This document shows, piece by piece, positions 7,942 to 16,752 of a DNA stretch of 64,000 nucleotides. The DNA comes from Gluconacetobacter liquefaciens (GTDB lineage Bacteria > Pseudomonadota > Alphaproteobacteria > Acetobacterales > Acetobacteraceae). Each line of letters starts with the position of its first letter. Position 1 is the first letter of the stretch. The stretch spans positions 54,932-118,931 of the forward strand of contig NZ_QQAW01000010.1 in the NCBI RefSeq assembly GCF_003350405.1. The letters are read 5' to 3'. The notes below the pieces were generated by a model, which had not been told where the DNA came from, ran no database searches, and saw nothing but the letters and a program-made list of their open reading frames with translations. The position numbers were made by a program, and so were the translations under genes.

Positions 7942-8865
7942 TCAGCTGTAGGAGGATTTGGGCCAGCGGCGATGCAGCCACAGCCAGGTGCCGGGGCGGG
8001 CGCGGACCCAGTGTTCCAGCCGGTCGTTGACGGCTTGCGTCAGGGTCAGGATGTCGGCCTGCCGGTCGCCGCTGTCGGGCAGGTCGAGCGGGGGTTCGAC
8101 ATGGATGCGCAGGCGGGCCGGGCCTAGTCGCTCGACATAGCCGGGGATGACCGGGCAGCGATAGCGCAGGGCCATGGCGGCCAGGGCGGGCGCGGTCATG
8201 GCCGGGTGGCCGAAGAGTGTCGCCTCGATGCCGTCATTCATCTTCTGGTCGACCAGCATGCCCAGCCGGCCGCCGCGCGCGATATGGGCCAGGGCGCCGC
8301 GTGCGCCGCGTGCGCCCTTGGCGAACATGGGCACGGTCTCGCCCATTGCCGCTTCGCGTAGCGCGCGGATCATGCCGTCGACCAGCGGATTGCCGGCGGC
8401 GCGGTAGAACGAGGCGAAGGGCAGCCCGTGGCGGGCCACGCCGGGCGGCAGCATCTCCCAGTTGCCGATATGGCCGGACATGAAGATCACCGGGCCACCG
8501 CGTGCGACCTGCGCCGCCAGATGTTCGGCCCCGACGACATCCCAGCCCGGTCCCGATGCCGGGTTTTCCGGCAGGGCGGCGATATGCGGGAACTCGCCGA
8601 CCGTGCGGCCCAGATTGTCCCACACCGCGCTGATTACTGCCCGTCGGGCTGGGGCGTCCAGTTCCGGCATGGCCAGGCGCAGATTGGCGTCCGCGATGCG
8701 CGAGACCGGCAGGCGCGGGCCGATGGCGCGGCAGACGGCGCCGCCGGCATTCGACGCCCCGACCGGGCCCAGGCGGCGCAGCAATGCCAGGGCTGCGCGC
8801 GCGGCCAGGGCTTCCAGCCGCATCAGCCGGGTGACGGGGCGGGTTTCGTCGCGGGGCTTGCTCAT
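7942..8865 (-). CDS. lpxL: Lipid A biosynthesis acyltransferase (LpxL/HtrB family)
   Basis: Late acyltransferase that adds a secondary acyl chain to Kdo-lipid A at the inner membrane. The catalytic HX4(D/E) motif is in SGHIGNWEMLPPGVARHG, and a second conserved block is RGGRLGMLVDQKMNDGIEA followed by LFGHPAMTAPALAAMA. The ATG at 8865 overlaps the lpxK stop by ATGA (8862-8865). The protein is 307 residues, a normal length. Last gene of the operon that starts with the KdtA fusion. The exact acyl position cannot be assigned. Confidence 0.9.
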   Translation of the reverse strand: MSKPRDETRPVTRLMRLEALAARAALALLRRLGPVGASNAGGAVCRAIGPRLPVSRIADANLRLAMPELDAPARRAVISAVWDNLGRTVGEFPHIAALPENPASGPGWDVVGAEHLAAQVARGGPVIFMSGHIGNWEMLPPGVARHGLPFASFYRAAGNPLVDGMIRALREAAMGETVPMFAKGARGARGALAHIARGGRLGMLVDQKMNDGIEATLFGHPAMTAPALAAMALRYRCPVIPGYVERLGPARLRIHVEPPLDLPDSGDRQADILTLTQAVNDRLEHWVRARPGTWLWLHRRWPKSSYS

Positions 8866-9857
8866 GAGGTGCTGGTTTCCGGTCTGCCTGCCAGCCATTG
8901 GTCCAGCAGCCGTTCCGGCGCGGCCGGGTCGGTCCATGCCAGCCCGACACCGATGCTCAGAACCTGGGCCCGCATGTTCGTGGGCAGGCGCGCGGCATCC
9001 TTCGGTGTGGTCAGCAGCGCCGCGCCGTGGACGGTGGCCAGGTCCCGCAGGCGATGCAGGTCGCGGGGGGTGTAGGGGTGGTGATCGGCGAAGGGGATGC
9101 AGGCCGCCGGTGCGATGCCCTGTCGGCGCAGGCCGTCGAAGAATTTTTCCGGGCGGCCGATGCCGGCGAAGGCGATGGCGGGGCGGCCGGCCAGCAGGGG
9201 TGTTGCGTCCTGCATCGCCAGGCTGGCGTGCAGGATCGGCAGGTGGCCGGGCAGGTGGGTGAGGGCGCCGGCATGGTCGTCGCCGATCAGGATCGCGGCG
9301 TGGGCGCGGGCGGCGCCGGTCGCGACCGGTTCGCGCAGGGGGCCGGCGGGGATGACATGGCCGTTGCCGAAGCCGCTGGCGCCGTCGATGACCGGCAGTC
9401 TCATGTCCTGAAAGAGGCCGGGATTCTGGAACCCGTCATCCATGAGCAGGCAATCCGCGCCTTCGGCGAGGGCTGCGCGGGCGCCGGCTACGCGGTCGGC
9501 CGAGACGTGGGTGGGGGCGAGGGCGGCCAGCAGGAGGGCTTCGTCGCCCACATCGGTGGCGTCGTGGCGGGTGGGATCGACCCGCAGCAGGCCGGCGCGG
9601 CGGCGGCCGTAGCCGCGCGTCAGGATATGGACGCGCCGGCCGCGCGCGATCAGCCGGGTTGCCAGATCCAGCACCAGTGTCGTCTTGCCCGCGCCGCCGG
9701 CGGTGAGGTTGCCGCAGCACAGGACCGGGATCGGGGCGTGCCAGCCGGGTTGGCGCAGGCGGCGCGCGGTGGCCCGCGCGTAGAGGGCAGCGGCGGGGGT
9801 CAGCAGCCGGGCCGACCAGCCACCATCCGCTGCGTACCAGAAACGCGGGGCGCGCAT
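8862..9857 (-). CDS. lpxK: Tetraacyldisaccharide 4'-kinase
   Basis: Phosphorylates the 4' position of the lipid A disaccharide precursor. The opening RAPRFWYAADGGWSARLLTP, the P-loop GNLTAGGAGKTTLVLDLA, ILTRGYGRR, VGDEALLLA and LLMDDGFQNPGL are all LpxK hallmarks. I took the ATG at 9857, which overlaps the upstream stop as TGATG; an ATG at 9863 adds two residues. It sits between the KdtA fusion gene and lpxL, so three consecutive steps of the lipid A/Kdo pathway are translated as a coupled unit. Confidence 0.94.
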   Translation of the reverse strand: MRAPRFWYAADGGWSARLLTPAAALYARATARRLRQPGWHAPIPVLCCGNLTAGGAGKTTLVLDLATRLIARGRRVHILTRGYGRRRAGLLRVDPTRHDATDVGDEALLLAALAPTHVSADRVAGARAALAEGADCLLMDDGFQNPGLFQDMRLPVIDGASGFGNGHVIPAGPLREPVATGAARAHAAILIGDDHAGALTHLPGHLPILHASLAMQDATPLLAGRPAIAFAGIGRPEKFFDGLRRQGIAPAACIPFADHHPYTPRDLHRLRDLATVHGAALLTTPKDAARLPTNMRAQVLSIGVGLAWTDPAAPERLLDQWLAGRPETSTS

Positions 9858-11818
9858 CAGCATGCGTCCATCAGGGCGAGCAGGCGTGTGGCCAGACGGT
9901 TAGGGAGGGTGGAAGCGGCGTGGGTCGCCGATGCGGCCTGTTGCCCGGCCTCGGTGCGGCGGGCGGGGTCGGCCAGCATTGTTTCCACCCATTTGGCCAG
10001 GGCGTCGGCATCGGGCACGATGTGTACCGCATTGCCCAGGCGGGTGAAGGCGTCGAGGAAGTTTTCCGTCAGGGGGCCGGTGGCCAGCGTGGCGCCGAAG
10101 CGGGCCGGCTCCAGCGGGTTGTGGCCGCCGCGCCGGCCGGGGCCGGGCAGACTGTTGCCGATGAAGACGATCGGCACCGCCTGATAGAACAGGCCCAGTT
10201 CGCCCAGCGTGTCGCAGATCCAGAAGGAGTCTTCCGGACCTGGTTCCTGCCCGGCCGCGCGGCGGGGGGCGTTGTCCAGGCCCTCGGCGATGGCCGGGCC
10301 GCGCTCGGGGTGGCGGGGGACGATGACGGTCAGCAATGTGGGGTAGCGGGTGCGGATCTGCCGGGCGGCCTTGGCGATCTCCTCTTCCTCGCCTGCATGA
10401 GTGGCGGCAGCCAGCCAGACCGGGCGGTGGGCGAGCAGGGCACGCACATGGGCCAGCGTCGTCGGGTCGGCTGGTAGGGGGGGGGCGGCGTTTTTCAGGT
10501 CACCCGGCGTGTCGATCCGTTCGGCACCCAGGGTCCGGAACCGGGCGGCGTCGCGATCGGAACGGGCAGCGATCCAGGCGAAGCGGCCCAGCATGCGCGC
10601 GGCCAGGCCGGGTACGCGGCCCCAGCCGGCCCGCGCGCGGTCGGACAGGCGCGCGTTCAGCAGGGCCAGCGGGATGCGTTGGCGGTGGCAGGCCTCGATC
10701 AGGTTGGGCCAGAGTTCGCTTTCGGTCAGGGCGGCGGCATCGGGGCGCCAGCGGCGGAGGAAGCGGTCGATCCAGCGGGGGACATCCAGCGGGATGAACT
10801 GATGGATGACCCGCGTGCCGCCTTTGATGTCGGCCAGCCGCTGTTCCAGCAGGGTGGCGGCGGTGACGGTCGCGGTGGTGACCAGCACATGCAGGCTGGC
10901 ATTCTGGGCCAGCAGTTCTGCGATCACGGGCAGGATCGACAGGGTTTCGCCCACGCTGGCGGCGTGCAGCCAGACCAGTTTGCCGGGAGGGCGGGGCTGT
11001 GTGGTCAGGCCCATGCGCTCGCGCTGGCGGCCGCGTATTTCCTTGCCGCGAGCCAGGCGGCGGTGCAGCAGGAGCGTCAGGGCCGGGGCCAGCAGGGTGG
11101 CCAGTCCGGCCCAGAGCTGTTGCGCCGCGCGGGCCGGGGCGGGGGCTGCGGCGTGCATGGCCGCATCGAGGGCCCCGGTGAGGTTGGCGCGGGCTGTGTC
11201 CTGATCCTCGCGGGTGACGGCGATCGGCGCGCCGCAGACGATCCGGCCGCGCCCGAACGGCAGGGGGAGCATCATGCGGTCCCAGCCGCCCAGCCGCCAG
11301 CTTGCGCACCAGCCGCCCACCGGCACGATCGGGGCACCGGAGAGGCGGGCCAGGCCGATCGCGCCCTGTTCGACCTGCCGGCGGGGGCCACGCGGGCCGT
11401 CGGGAGTGATCACGACCGGGTCGCCGCTGCGGATCAGGGCCAGTAGCTGGCGCAGGGCTGCTGCGCCGCCCTTGTCCTTGCCCTTGCGGTCGGTCGAGCC
11501 GGCGATGGTGCCGGCGCCCCAGGGGGCGATGATGTCGGCGATCAGCCGGCCGTCGCGATTGCGGCTGATCAGGACGTGCGGCCGCAGGGTGGGGTTGCGC
11601 GCGATGGACCACCAGAGCAGGGCCGGGGTCAGGGCCAGCGTTTCGTGCCAGAAGGCGACCAGCACGGATTGTTCGCCCTGGCCGGTGAGGAGTGGGTATG
11701 CATCCGGGTGGATGTCGAAGGTCCACCGCGTGGTGCCGATTGTCAGCCGCAGATAGGCGCGCAGCAGTACGATCGCTGATGCGCGGGCCGCGCCCGCCCC
11801 GGTCAGGCGTTTCAGCAT
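9857..11818 (-). CDS. waaA: Fusion of DUF374-type acyltransferase and Kdo transferase (KdtA/WaaA)
   Basis: A 653-residue protein with two enzymes in one chain. Residues ~1-215 are a DUF374/LPLAT-type acyltransferase: LVAFWHETLALTPALLWW, LISRNRDGRLIADIIAPWG, and the TPDGPRGPRRQVEQGAIG motif. Residues ~225-653 are a full KdtA: RRLARGKEIRGRQRERMG, LVWLHAASVGETLSILP, AALTESELWPNLIEACHR, LGELGLFYQAVPIVFIGNSL and GGHNPLEPARFGA. KdtA alone is ~425 residues, so the extra N-terminal domain is real and in frame. The KdtA half should transfer Kdo to lipid IVA on the cytoplasmic face. The acyltransferase substrate is unknown. No good Shine-Dalgarno precedes the ATG. Confidence 0.9.
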   Translation of the reverse strand: MLKRLTGAGAARASAIVLLRAYLRLTIGTTRWTFDIHPDAYPLLTGQGEQSVLVAFWHETLALTPALLWWSIARNPTLRPHVLISRNRDGRLIADIIAPWGAGTIAGSTDRKGKDKGGAAALRQLLALIRSGDPVVITPDGPRGPRRQVEQGAIGLARLSGAPIVPVGGWCASWRLGGWDRMMLPLPFGRGRIVCGAPIAVTREDQDTARANLTGALDAAMHAAAPAPARAAQQLWAGLATLLAPALTLLLHRRLARGKEIRGRQRERMGLTTQPRPPGKLVWLHAASVGETLSILPVIAELLAQNASLHVLVTTATVTAATLLEQRLADIKGGTRVIHQFIPLDVPRWIDRFLRRWRPDAAALTESELWPNLIEACHRQRIPLALLNARLSDRARAGWGRVPGLAARMLGRFAWIAARSDRDAARFRTLGAERIDTPGDLKNAAPPLPADPTTLAHVRALLAHRPVWLAAATHAGEEEEIAKAARQIRTRYPTLLTVIVPRHPERGPAIAEGLDNAPRRAAGQEPGPEDSFWICDTLGELGLFYQAVPIVFIGNSLPGPGRRGGHNPLEPARFGATLATGPLTENFLDAFTRLGNAVHIVPDADALAKWVETMLADPARRTEAGQQAASATHAASTLPNRLATRLLALMDAC

Positions 11819-11926
11819 GGCGTGCCGCGCAGGGCGGGGCGTCGGATCATGAACCCGGCGGTAGCATGCGCGCTCGCCGGGCGAAAGGGGCGCCCGTGCC
11901 GGTGCCGGTATGAAGCCGGGCGAGGA

Positions 11927-13132
11927 CTATGACTGCGCGGGGCGGCGAGCGTGAGGGAGAAAGGCGGCCAGCAGGCCGATCGCGGGCAGGACGGAGCAGA
12001 GACGATAGACAAATTCGATGCTCGTATGGTCCGCGAGCGTGCCGAGTACGGCGGCGCCCAGGCCGCCCATGCCGAAGGACAGGCCGAAGAAGAGGCCAGA
12101 TACCAAGCCGATCCGGCCCGGCATCAGTTCCTGCGCATAGACCACGATTGCGGAGAATGCCGAGGAGAGGATCGCACCGATCACGATGCTGAGGCCGATG
12201 GTGGCGGATAGCCCCACATAGGGCAGGACCAGTGTGAAGGGCAGGACGCCGAGGATGGAGGTCCAGATGACGGCCTTGCGGCCGATCCTGTCGCCGATCG
12301 GGCCACCGAGGATGGTGCCGGCGGCGGCTGCCGCGAGGAAGATGAACAGGTCGGCCTGCGCGGCCCTGATCGACAGATGGAAATGGTGGATCAGGTAGAA
12401 CGTGTAATAGCTGGTGATGCTGGCGAGATAGAAATATTTCGAGAAGACCAGCGCGATCAGGATGGCGAGGGCGCGGACGACCTGTCCGCGCGGGAGCCGG
12501 GCGGCATCCGCGCCGGCCCTGTGTCCGGCTTGCCGGGGCTGGCTGTTGTTGTGGTACCAGCGCCCCAGCAGGGTGAGCAGCGCCATGCCGCCCAGTGCCA
12601 GCAGGGCGAACCAGGCCAGACTGTGCCGGCCGTGCGGCAGGATGAAGAACGCTGCGAGCAGCGGGCCCATCGCGGTACCGAAATTGCCGCCGACCTGGAA
12701 CAGCGACTGGGCCAGGCCATGGGCGTCCCCCGAGGCGTGGCGGGCGATCCGCGAGGATTCTGGGTGGAAGATGGATGAACCCGTCCCGAGCAGGGCTGCG
12801 CCGCACAGCAGCAATCCATAGGATGGGGCATAGGCCAGCGTGAGCAGCCCCAGCAGCGTGAAGCCCATGCCGCAGGGAAGAGACCAGGGTTTGGGGCCGC
12901 GATCGCTATAGAGGCCGACCAGCGGCTGAAGCAGCGAAGCGGTGGCCTGGTACATCAATGTCAGCAGGCCGATCTGTCCGAAACTCAGTGCGAAGCCGCC
13001 TTTGAGGATCGGGTAGATCGCGGGCAGGAGCGACTGCATGGTGTCATTGAGGAAATGACAGAAGCTGATCGCGCCGAGGACGGGAAACGCGATGGGACGG
13101 TGGGGCGACGCGGAGGCGGCGGACTGGCTCAC
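11927..13132 (-). CDS. fsr: MFS exporter, fosmidomycin-resistance (Fsr) type
   Basis: About 12 membrane helices over 401 residues, with LGAISFCHFLNDTMQSLLPA, IYPILKGGFALSFGQIGLLT, GLYSDRGPKPWSLPCGMG, GTGSSIFHPESSRIARHASG and ALAQSLFQVGGNFGTAMGPL-like text (here GLAQSLFQVGGNFGTAMGPL). These are strongly Fsr-like. The GTG at 13132 has AGGAAAG ~10 nt upstream and gives Fsr-like length; the ATG at 13186 lacks a ribosome-binding site. It is transcribed away from the AraC-type gene, a common regulator/exporter arrangement. Natural substrate unknown. Confidence 0.85.
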   Translation of the reverse strand: MSQSAASASPHRPIAFPVLGAISFCHFLNDTMQSLLPAIYPILKGGFALSFGQIGLLTLMYQATASLLQPLVGLYSDRGPKPWSLPCGMGFTLLGLLTLAYAPSYGLLLCGAALLGTGSSIFHPESSRIARHASGDAHGLAQSLFQVGGNFGTAMGPLLAAFFILPHGRHSLAWFALLALGGMALLTLLGRWYHNNSQPRQAGHRAGADAARLPRGQVVRALAILIALVFSKYFYLASITSYYTFYLIHHFHLSIRAAQADLFIFLAAAAAGTILGGPIGDRIGRKAVIWTSILGVLPFTLVLPYVGLSATIGLSIVIGAILSSAFSAIVVYAQELMPGRIGLVSGLFFGLSFGMGGLGAAVLGTLADHTSIEFVYRLCSVLPAIGLLAAFLPHARRPAQS

Positions 13133-13257
13133 GGGGAAAGGTCTTTCCTGATTCCTGGTTTTTTCGAGATTGGCTTGCCAAAGCATGAGGGGAAGCCTAA
13201 GCGGACGCCACACGGCCCGCCACCGCGGATGGGCACCTGAACAGTGAGAGTGGGCCA

Positions 13258-14073
13258 GTGGTCTGGAACCGCCGCGTGGAGCAGATCGAGGATTCGCCAC
13301 GCGATATCGTTGCTCTGGGCAACGCGTATATCGACGGGCATGTCATTGCGCCGCACAGCCACCGGCGGACGCAGCTTCTCTGCGCGACATCGGGGGCTGT
13401 CATGGTGACGACGCGGCATGGAACCTGGGTGATGCCGCCGCAGCGGGCGATCTGGATTCCGGCCGGGAGCGTTCATCAGGTTCGCATGCTGGGGGCCGTA
13501 CGCTCGAACAGTCTTTATCTCAAGCCCAGTGCGATCGGTGCCATGCCGGCGGATTGCTGCGTGGTCGGCCTTTCGGCGTTCATGCGGGCGTTGCTGGCCG
13601 AGGCGGTCGAGCTGCCCGCGGATTATGACATGCACGGACGGGCCGGGGCGCTGATGAACCTGATCCGCCACGAGATTGCCGATCTGCCGGTTGTGCCGCT
13701 GTTTCTGCCGGTGCCCGGGCATGAGGTGCTGGCAAGCATGTGTCGGGCGTTTCTGGCCGACCCGTCGATCCATGAGACGATCGAAGCGTGGAGCGGGCGG
13801 CTGGGTGTGCGGCCCCGCAGTTTTACGCGGATGTTCCGTCGCGAGACCGGGATGAGCTTCATGGCCTGGCGCCAGCAGGCTTGCCTGATCGCTGCGCTGC
13901 CGCGTCTGGTGGCCGGCGAGCCGGTCACGACCATCGCGATGGATCTGGGCTATGACAATCCGGCGGCATTTACCGCCATGTTCCGAAAGATGCTCGGGGC
14001 ATCGCCGCGTCGCTATCTGGCGGGACAGGACGACGTGCTGGCACCTGTCGGCACAGGCACGCCGCTTTCGTGA
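13258..14073 (+). CDS. AraC-family transcriptional regulator with cupin sensor
   Basis: N-terminal cupin-like domain (residues ~20-90: GHVIAPHSHRRTQLLCATSG ... WVMPPQRAIWIPAGSVHQV) and C-terminal double helix-turn-helix (~165-265: IEAWSGRLGVRPRSFTRMF, RRETGMSFMAWRQQ, TTIAMDLGYDNPAAFTAMFR). The start is a GTG; no better one is visible. It diverges from the Fsr-like exporter across ~125 bp and probably controls it. The inducer is not predictable. The 3' end is convergent with the DUF934 gene six bp away. Confidence 0.88.
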   Translation: MVWNRRVEQIEDSPRDIVALGNAYIDGHVIAPHSHRRTQLLCATSGAVMVTTRHGTWVMPPQRAIWIPAGSVHQVRMLGAVRSNSLYLKPSAIGAMPADCCVVGLSAFMRALLAEAVELPADYDMHGRAGALMNLIRHEIADLPVVPLFLPVPGHEVLASMCRAFLADPSIHETIEAWSGRLGVRPRSFTRMFRRETGMSFMAWRQQACLIAALPRLVAGEPVTTIAMDLGYDNPAAFTAMFRKMLGASPRRYLAGQDDVLAPVGTGTPLS

Positions 14074-14078
14074 TGCTG

Positions 14079-14588
14079 TCAGCCGAGCAGGCGGCGGAGC
14101 GCGAAGCCTTCGGCGCGTTCGCCGCGCACCGAGGGCTGATAGGCGGTGCGGAAACGCGTGTGGGCGCGCGCCCAGATGTCCGGATCGCTGCCGGCGGGCA
14201 GGGCGACCGTGGAGACGCCGCAGCGCAGCAGGAACTCGTACTGATCGGGCAGGGGCTTGCCGGTGGCGCGGATTTCGCCGGTGAAGTGCAGATGTTCGCG
14301 CAGGGCGCGGGCCTGGCTGAAGGCGCGGCCGTCGCGGAAGATCGGGAAAGTGACCGCCACCAGCGACAGGCGGGGCAGGGCCGTGCGCAGCGTGTCGATT
14401 TCAGCGTCTTGCGGCAGTGCTACGCCCAGTTTTTCGTCATGCGGGCGGGCCAGCCCTTCCTCCAGCCGGGAGAGCGGCACGATGACCGGGCCGGTGGCGG
14501 GGAGAGGGGATTCCGCGTCGAGCGTCGTCCAGGCGTCGGGGACGAGCCGTCCGTCTTCAAGCAGCGACCCATTTTCATGCAGTGGCAT
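14079..14588 (-). CDS. DUF934 protein linked to sulfite reduction
   Basis: A 169-residue protein with the DUF934 signature: GPVIVPLSRLEEGLARPHDE in the middle, LVAVTFPIFRDGRAFSQARA, and REHLHFTGEIRATGKPLPDQ near the C-terminus. DUF934 genes typically sit directly after siroheme sulfite/nitrite reductases and are thought to take part in sulfite reduction, perhaps in electron delivery or enzyme maturation. The ATG at 14588 lies 14 nt inside the 3' end of the reductase gene, so the two are coupled. Biochemical role not established from sequence. Confidence 0.8.
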   Translation of the reverse strand: MPLHENGSLLEDGRLVPDAWTTLDAESPLPATGPVIVPLSRLEEGLARPHDEKLGVALPQDAEIDTLRTALPRLSLVAVTFPIFRDGRAFSQARALREHLHFTGEIRATGKPLPDQYEFLLRCGVSTVALPAGSDPDIWARAHTRFRTAYQPSVRGERAEGFALRRLLG

Positions 14589-16269
14589 AGACGGCATCCT
14601 TGAACAGGGCGGCGCCCAGGCGCCGGTAGGTATCGAGGAAGCGCTCGCCCCCCGTGCGGTGGACCAGATAGGCATCGACCAGGCGCGCGATGGCGTCCAC
14701 CGTTGCGTCCTCGGGCAGGGCCGGGCCGAGGATCTGGCCGACCGAGGCGTCGCTGCCCGGCGAGCCGCCCAGCGTGAGCTGGAAGAATTCCTCGCCCTTC
14801 TTGTCCACGCCCAGAATGCCGATATGGCCGGCATGGTGATGGCCGCAGGCATTGATGCAGCCCGAGATCTTGATCTCGATCGGGCCGATCGTTTCCTGCA
14901 GTTCGGGGCTGGCGAAGCGGGCGCCGAGTTTCTGGGCGATCGGGATCGACCGCGCATTGGCCAGCGCGCAGTAATCGAGGCCGGGGCAGGCGATGATGTC
15001 GCCGATCAGCCCGATATTGGCCGAGGCGAGGTCTGCCGCGCGCAGGGCCTGCCACAGCGCATGCAGTTCGTCCTGCCGCACATGGCCCAGCACGAGATTC
15101 TGCATGTGCGTGACGCGGATTTCGCCGAAGGCGTAGCGGTCGGCGAGGTCGGCCACCGTATCCATCTGCGCCGAAGTGGCATCGCCGGGGATGCCGCCGG
15201 CGGGCTTGAGCGAGATGACGGCGGAGATGTAGCCCGGCGCGCGGTGCGGATGCGTGTTGGTGCGCACCCAGCGGTCGAAGGCCGGGTCGGCGCGGCGAGC
15301 GCGGTCGAACTGGGCGGCCGCGTCGTCGGGCGCGTTCAGGTCCGGCGTGCCGAAGCGGGCGCGGATGGCAGCGACCGTCTCGGGCGGCAGGCGGTAGCGG
15401 GCGCGGTTCATGGACGCGAACTCGGCATCGACCTTCTGGCGGTAGCCTTCGGTGCCGAGCGCCTGGACCAGGATCTTGATCCGCGCCTTGTAGATATTGT
15501 CGCGGCGGCCGTACTCGTTATAGACGCGGACCATGGCTTCCAGATAGGCCAGCAGGTCTTCTTCCGGCAGGTCGTCGCGCAGGTGCACGCCCACGATGGG
15601 CGTGCGGCCCATGCCGCCGCCGACGAAGACGTCGAACTGGGTGCCGCCATCGGGGGCCGGTTTGGCCACCAGCCCGATATCGTGGAAGCGGGCAGCCACG
15701 CGGTCGTTGGGGCTGCCGCTGATCGCGATCTTGAACTTGCGCGGCAGGAAGGTGAATTCCGGATGCAGCGTGGACCATTGCCGCAGGATTTCGGCATGGA
15801 CGCGGGGGTCGACCAGTTCGTCCTGCGCCGCGCCGGCGAACTGGTCGCAGGTCACGTTGCGGATGCAGTTGCCGCTGGTCTGGATGGCGTGCATGTCGAC
15901 ATCGGCCAGACGGGCCAGGATGTCGGGCGTGTCTTCCAGTCTGATCCAGTTGAACTGGAGGTTCTGGCGGGTGGTGAAATGGCCGTAATCGCGGTCGTAG
16001 GTGCGGGCGATATGGGCCAGTTCGCGCATCTGCCGGGAATCGAGCACGCCGTAGGGGATGGCGACGCGCAGCATGTAGGCGTGCAGTTGCAGATACAGGC
16101 CGTTCATCAGGCGCAGCGGCTTGAACTCGTCCTCGGACAGGGTGCCGGCGATGCGGCGGGCCACCTGGTCGCGGAACTGCTCCACCCGGTCGGCCAGGAA
16201 GGCGCGGTCGACCTGATCGTAGCCGTAATGCCCGACGGGCAGCGCGGGTGCTGGGATGGTGTCAGGCAT
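14575..16269 (-). CDS. Siroheme-dependent sulfite (nitrite/sulfite) reductase
   Basis: A 564-residue siroheme/[4Fe-4S] enzyme expected to reduce sulfite to sulfide. The duplicated ferredoxin-like halves are visible (HFTTRQNLQFNWIRLEDTPD and VTHMQNLVLGHVRQ), and the cluster ligands are CPGLDYC and CINACGHHHAGHIG. The N-terminal half keeps TSGNCIRNVTCDQFAG. Context (cys genes, DUF2849, DUF934) favours assimilatory sulfite reduction over nitrite reduction. No CysJ flavoprotein is encoded in the window, so ferredoxin or another donor must serve. The ATG overlaps the DUF2849 stop by 8 nt. Confidence 0.92.
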   Translation of the reverse strand: MPDTIPAPALPVGHYGYDQVDRAFLADRVEQFRDQVARRIAGTLSEDEFKPLRLMNGLYLQLHAYMLRVAIPYGVLDSRQMRELAHIARTYDRDYGHFTTRQNLQFNWIRLEDTPDILARLADVDMHAIQTSGNCIRNVTCDQFAGAAQDELVDPRVHAEILRQWSTLHPEFTFLPRKFKIAISGSPNDRVAARFHDIGLVAKPAPDGGTQFDVFVGGGMGRTPIVGVHLRDDLPEEDLLAYLEAMVRVYNEYGRRDNIYKARIKILVQALGTEGYRQKVDAEFASMNRARYRLPPETVAAIRARFGTPDLNAPDDAAAQFDRARRADPAFDRWVRTNTHPHRAPGYISAVISLKPAGGIPGDATSAQMDTVADLADRYAFGEIRVTHMQNLVLGHVRQDELHALWQALRAADLASANIGLIGDIIACPGLDYCALANARSIPIAQKLGARFASPELQETIGPIEIKISGCINACGHHHAGHIGILGVDKKGEEFFQLTLGGSPGSDASVGQILGPALPEDATVDAIARLVDAYLVHRTGGERFLDTYRRLGAALFKDAVYATA

Positions 16270-16600
16270 GGGCTTCGAGCTCGGCTGCGGGCGTGAAATC
16301 GGGATGGACGGTGGGACCGAAGGCGCGGATGCGCTCGCGCACCGTGACGGGGGTCGGCGCGGCTTCGTCGGATTCGATCTGCACGCCGTAGACCCCGACC
16401 AGGCCGTCGGCCTGCTGACGGGCGGCGGCCTGGGCGATGGCGGCCTCGATCTCCGCGTTCGGGATGATCCGCGCGTCCTTGATCATGGGGGACCAGTCGC
16501 CTTCGGCCACCTGCCAGACGATGCGCCCGTCCAGCAGCCGGTTGGCGGTGATCACGCTCGAACCGCCGGCCTCGCGGCGGTTGTTCCTGACATCGCTCAC
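16262..16600 (-). CDS. DUF2849 protein, first gene of the sulfite reductase operon
   Basis: A 112-residue protein: NRLLDGRIVWQVAEGDWSP, then MIKDARIIPNAEIEAAIAQA, then GLVGVYGVQIESDEAAPTPV. DUF2849 proteins accompany sulfite reductase genes in alphaproteobacteria; function unknown. The GTG at 16600 (VSDVRNNRRE) gives family length; a start at 16693 would extend into the promoter region. It overlaps the reductase gene by 8 nt. A 21-bp inverted repeat lies 100 bp upstream. Confidence 0.75.
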   Translation of the reverse strand: MSDVRNNRREAGGSSVITANRLLDGRIVWQVAEGDWSPMIKDARIIPNAEIEAAIAQAAARQQADGLVGVYGVQIESDEAAPTPVTVRERIRAFGPTVHPDFTPAAELEAHA

Positions 16601-16699
16601 TGGTCCGTCCTTAATTTTACCCGATCCGGCCGATGGCGGCAGGATGTCGCCCCGTTCTACAGAGGCATTAGGGGTTTCATGCGCGCAATACAAGAGGAA

Positions 16700-16720
16700 T
16701 GCACGATTGTTAATCGTGCA
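16700..16720. promoter_or_regulatory. Perfect inverted repeat upstream of the sulfite reductase operon
   Basis: TGCACGATT-gtt-AATCGTGCA, perfect 9-bp arms with a 3-nt spacer, 100 bp upstream of the DUF2849 start. A near copy is at 20211-20231 in front of cysH. Two -35/-10 readings are possible here, so whether the site sits at an activator or repressor position is open. Confidence 0.65.
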
Positions 16721-16752
16721 TTACGCTCTGTATATCTGCCGGGGCCGTCCGC

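Noticed and set aside
11847..12806. 319-codon open frame opposite-phase within the Fsr-like gene
   Set aside because: Arg/Pro-rich translation typical of a high-GC shadow frame; the Fsr reading has clear membrane helices and motifs.
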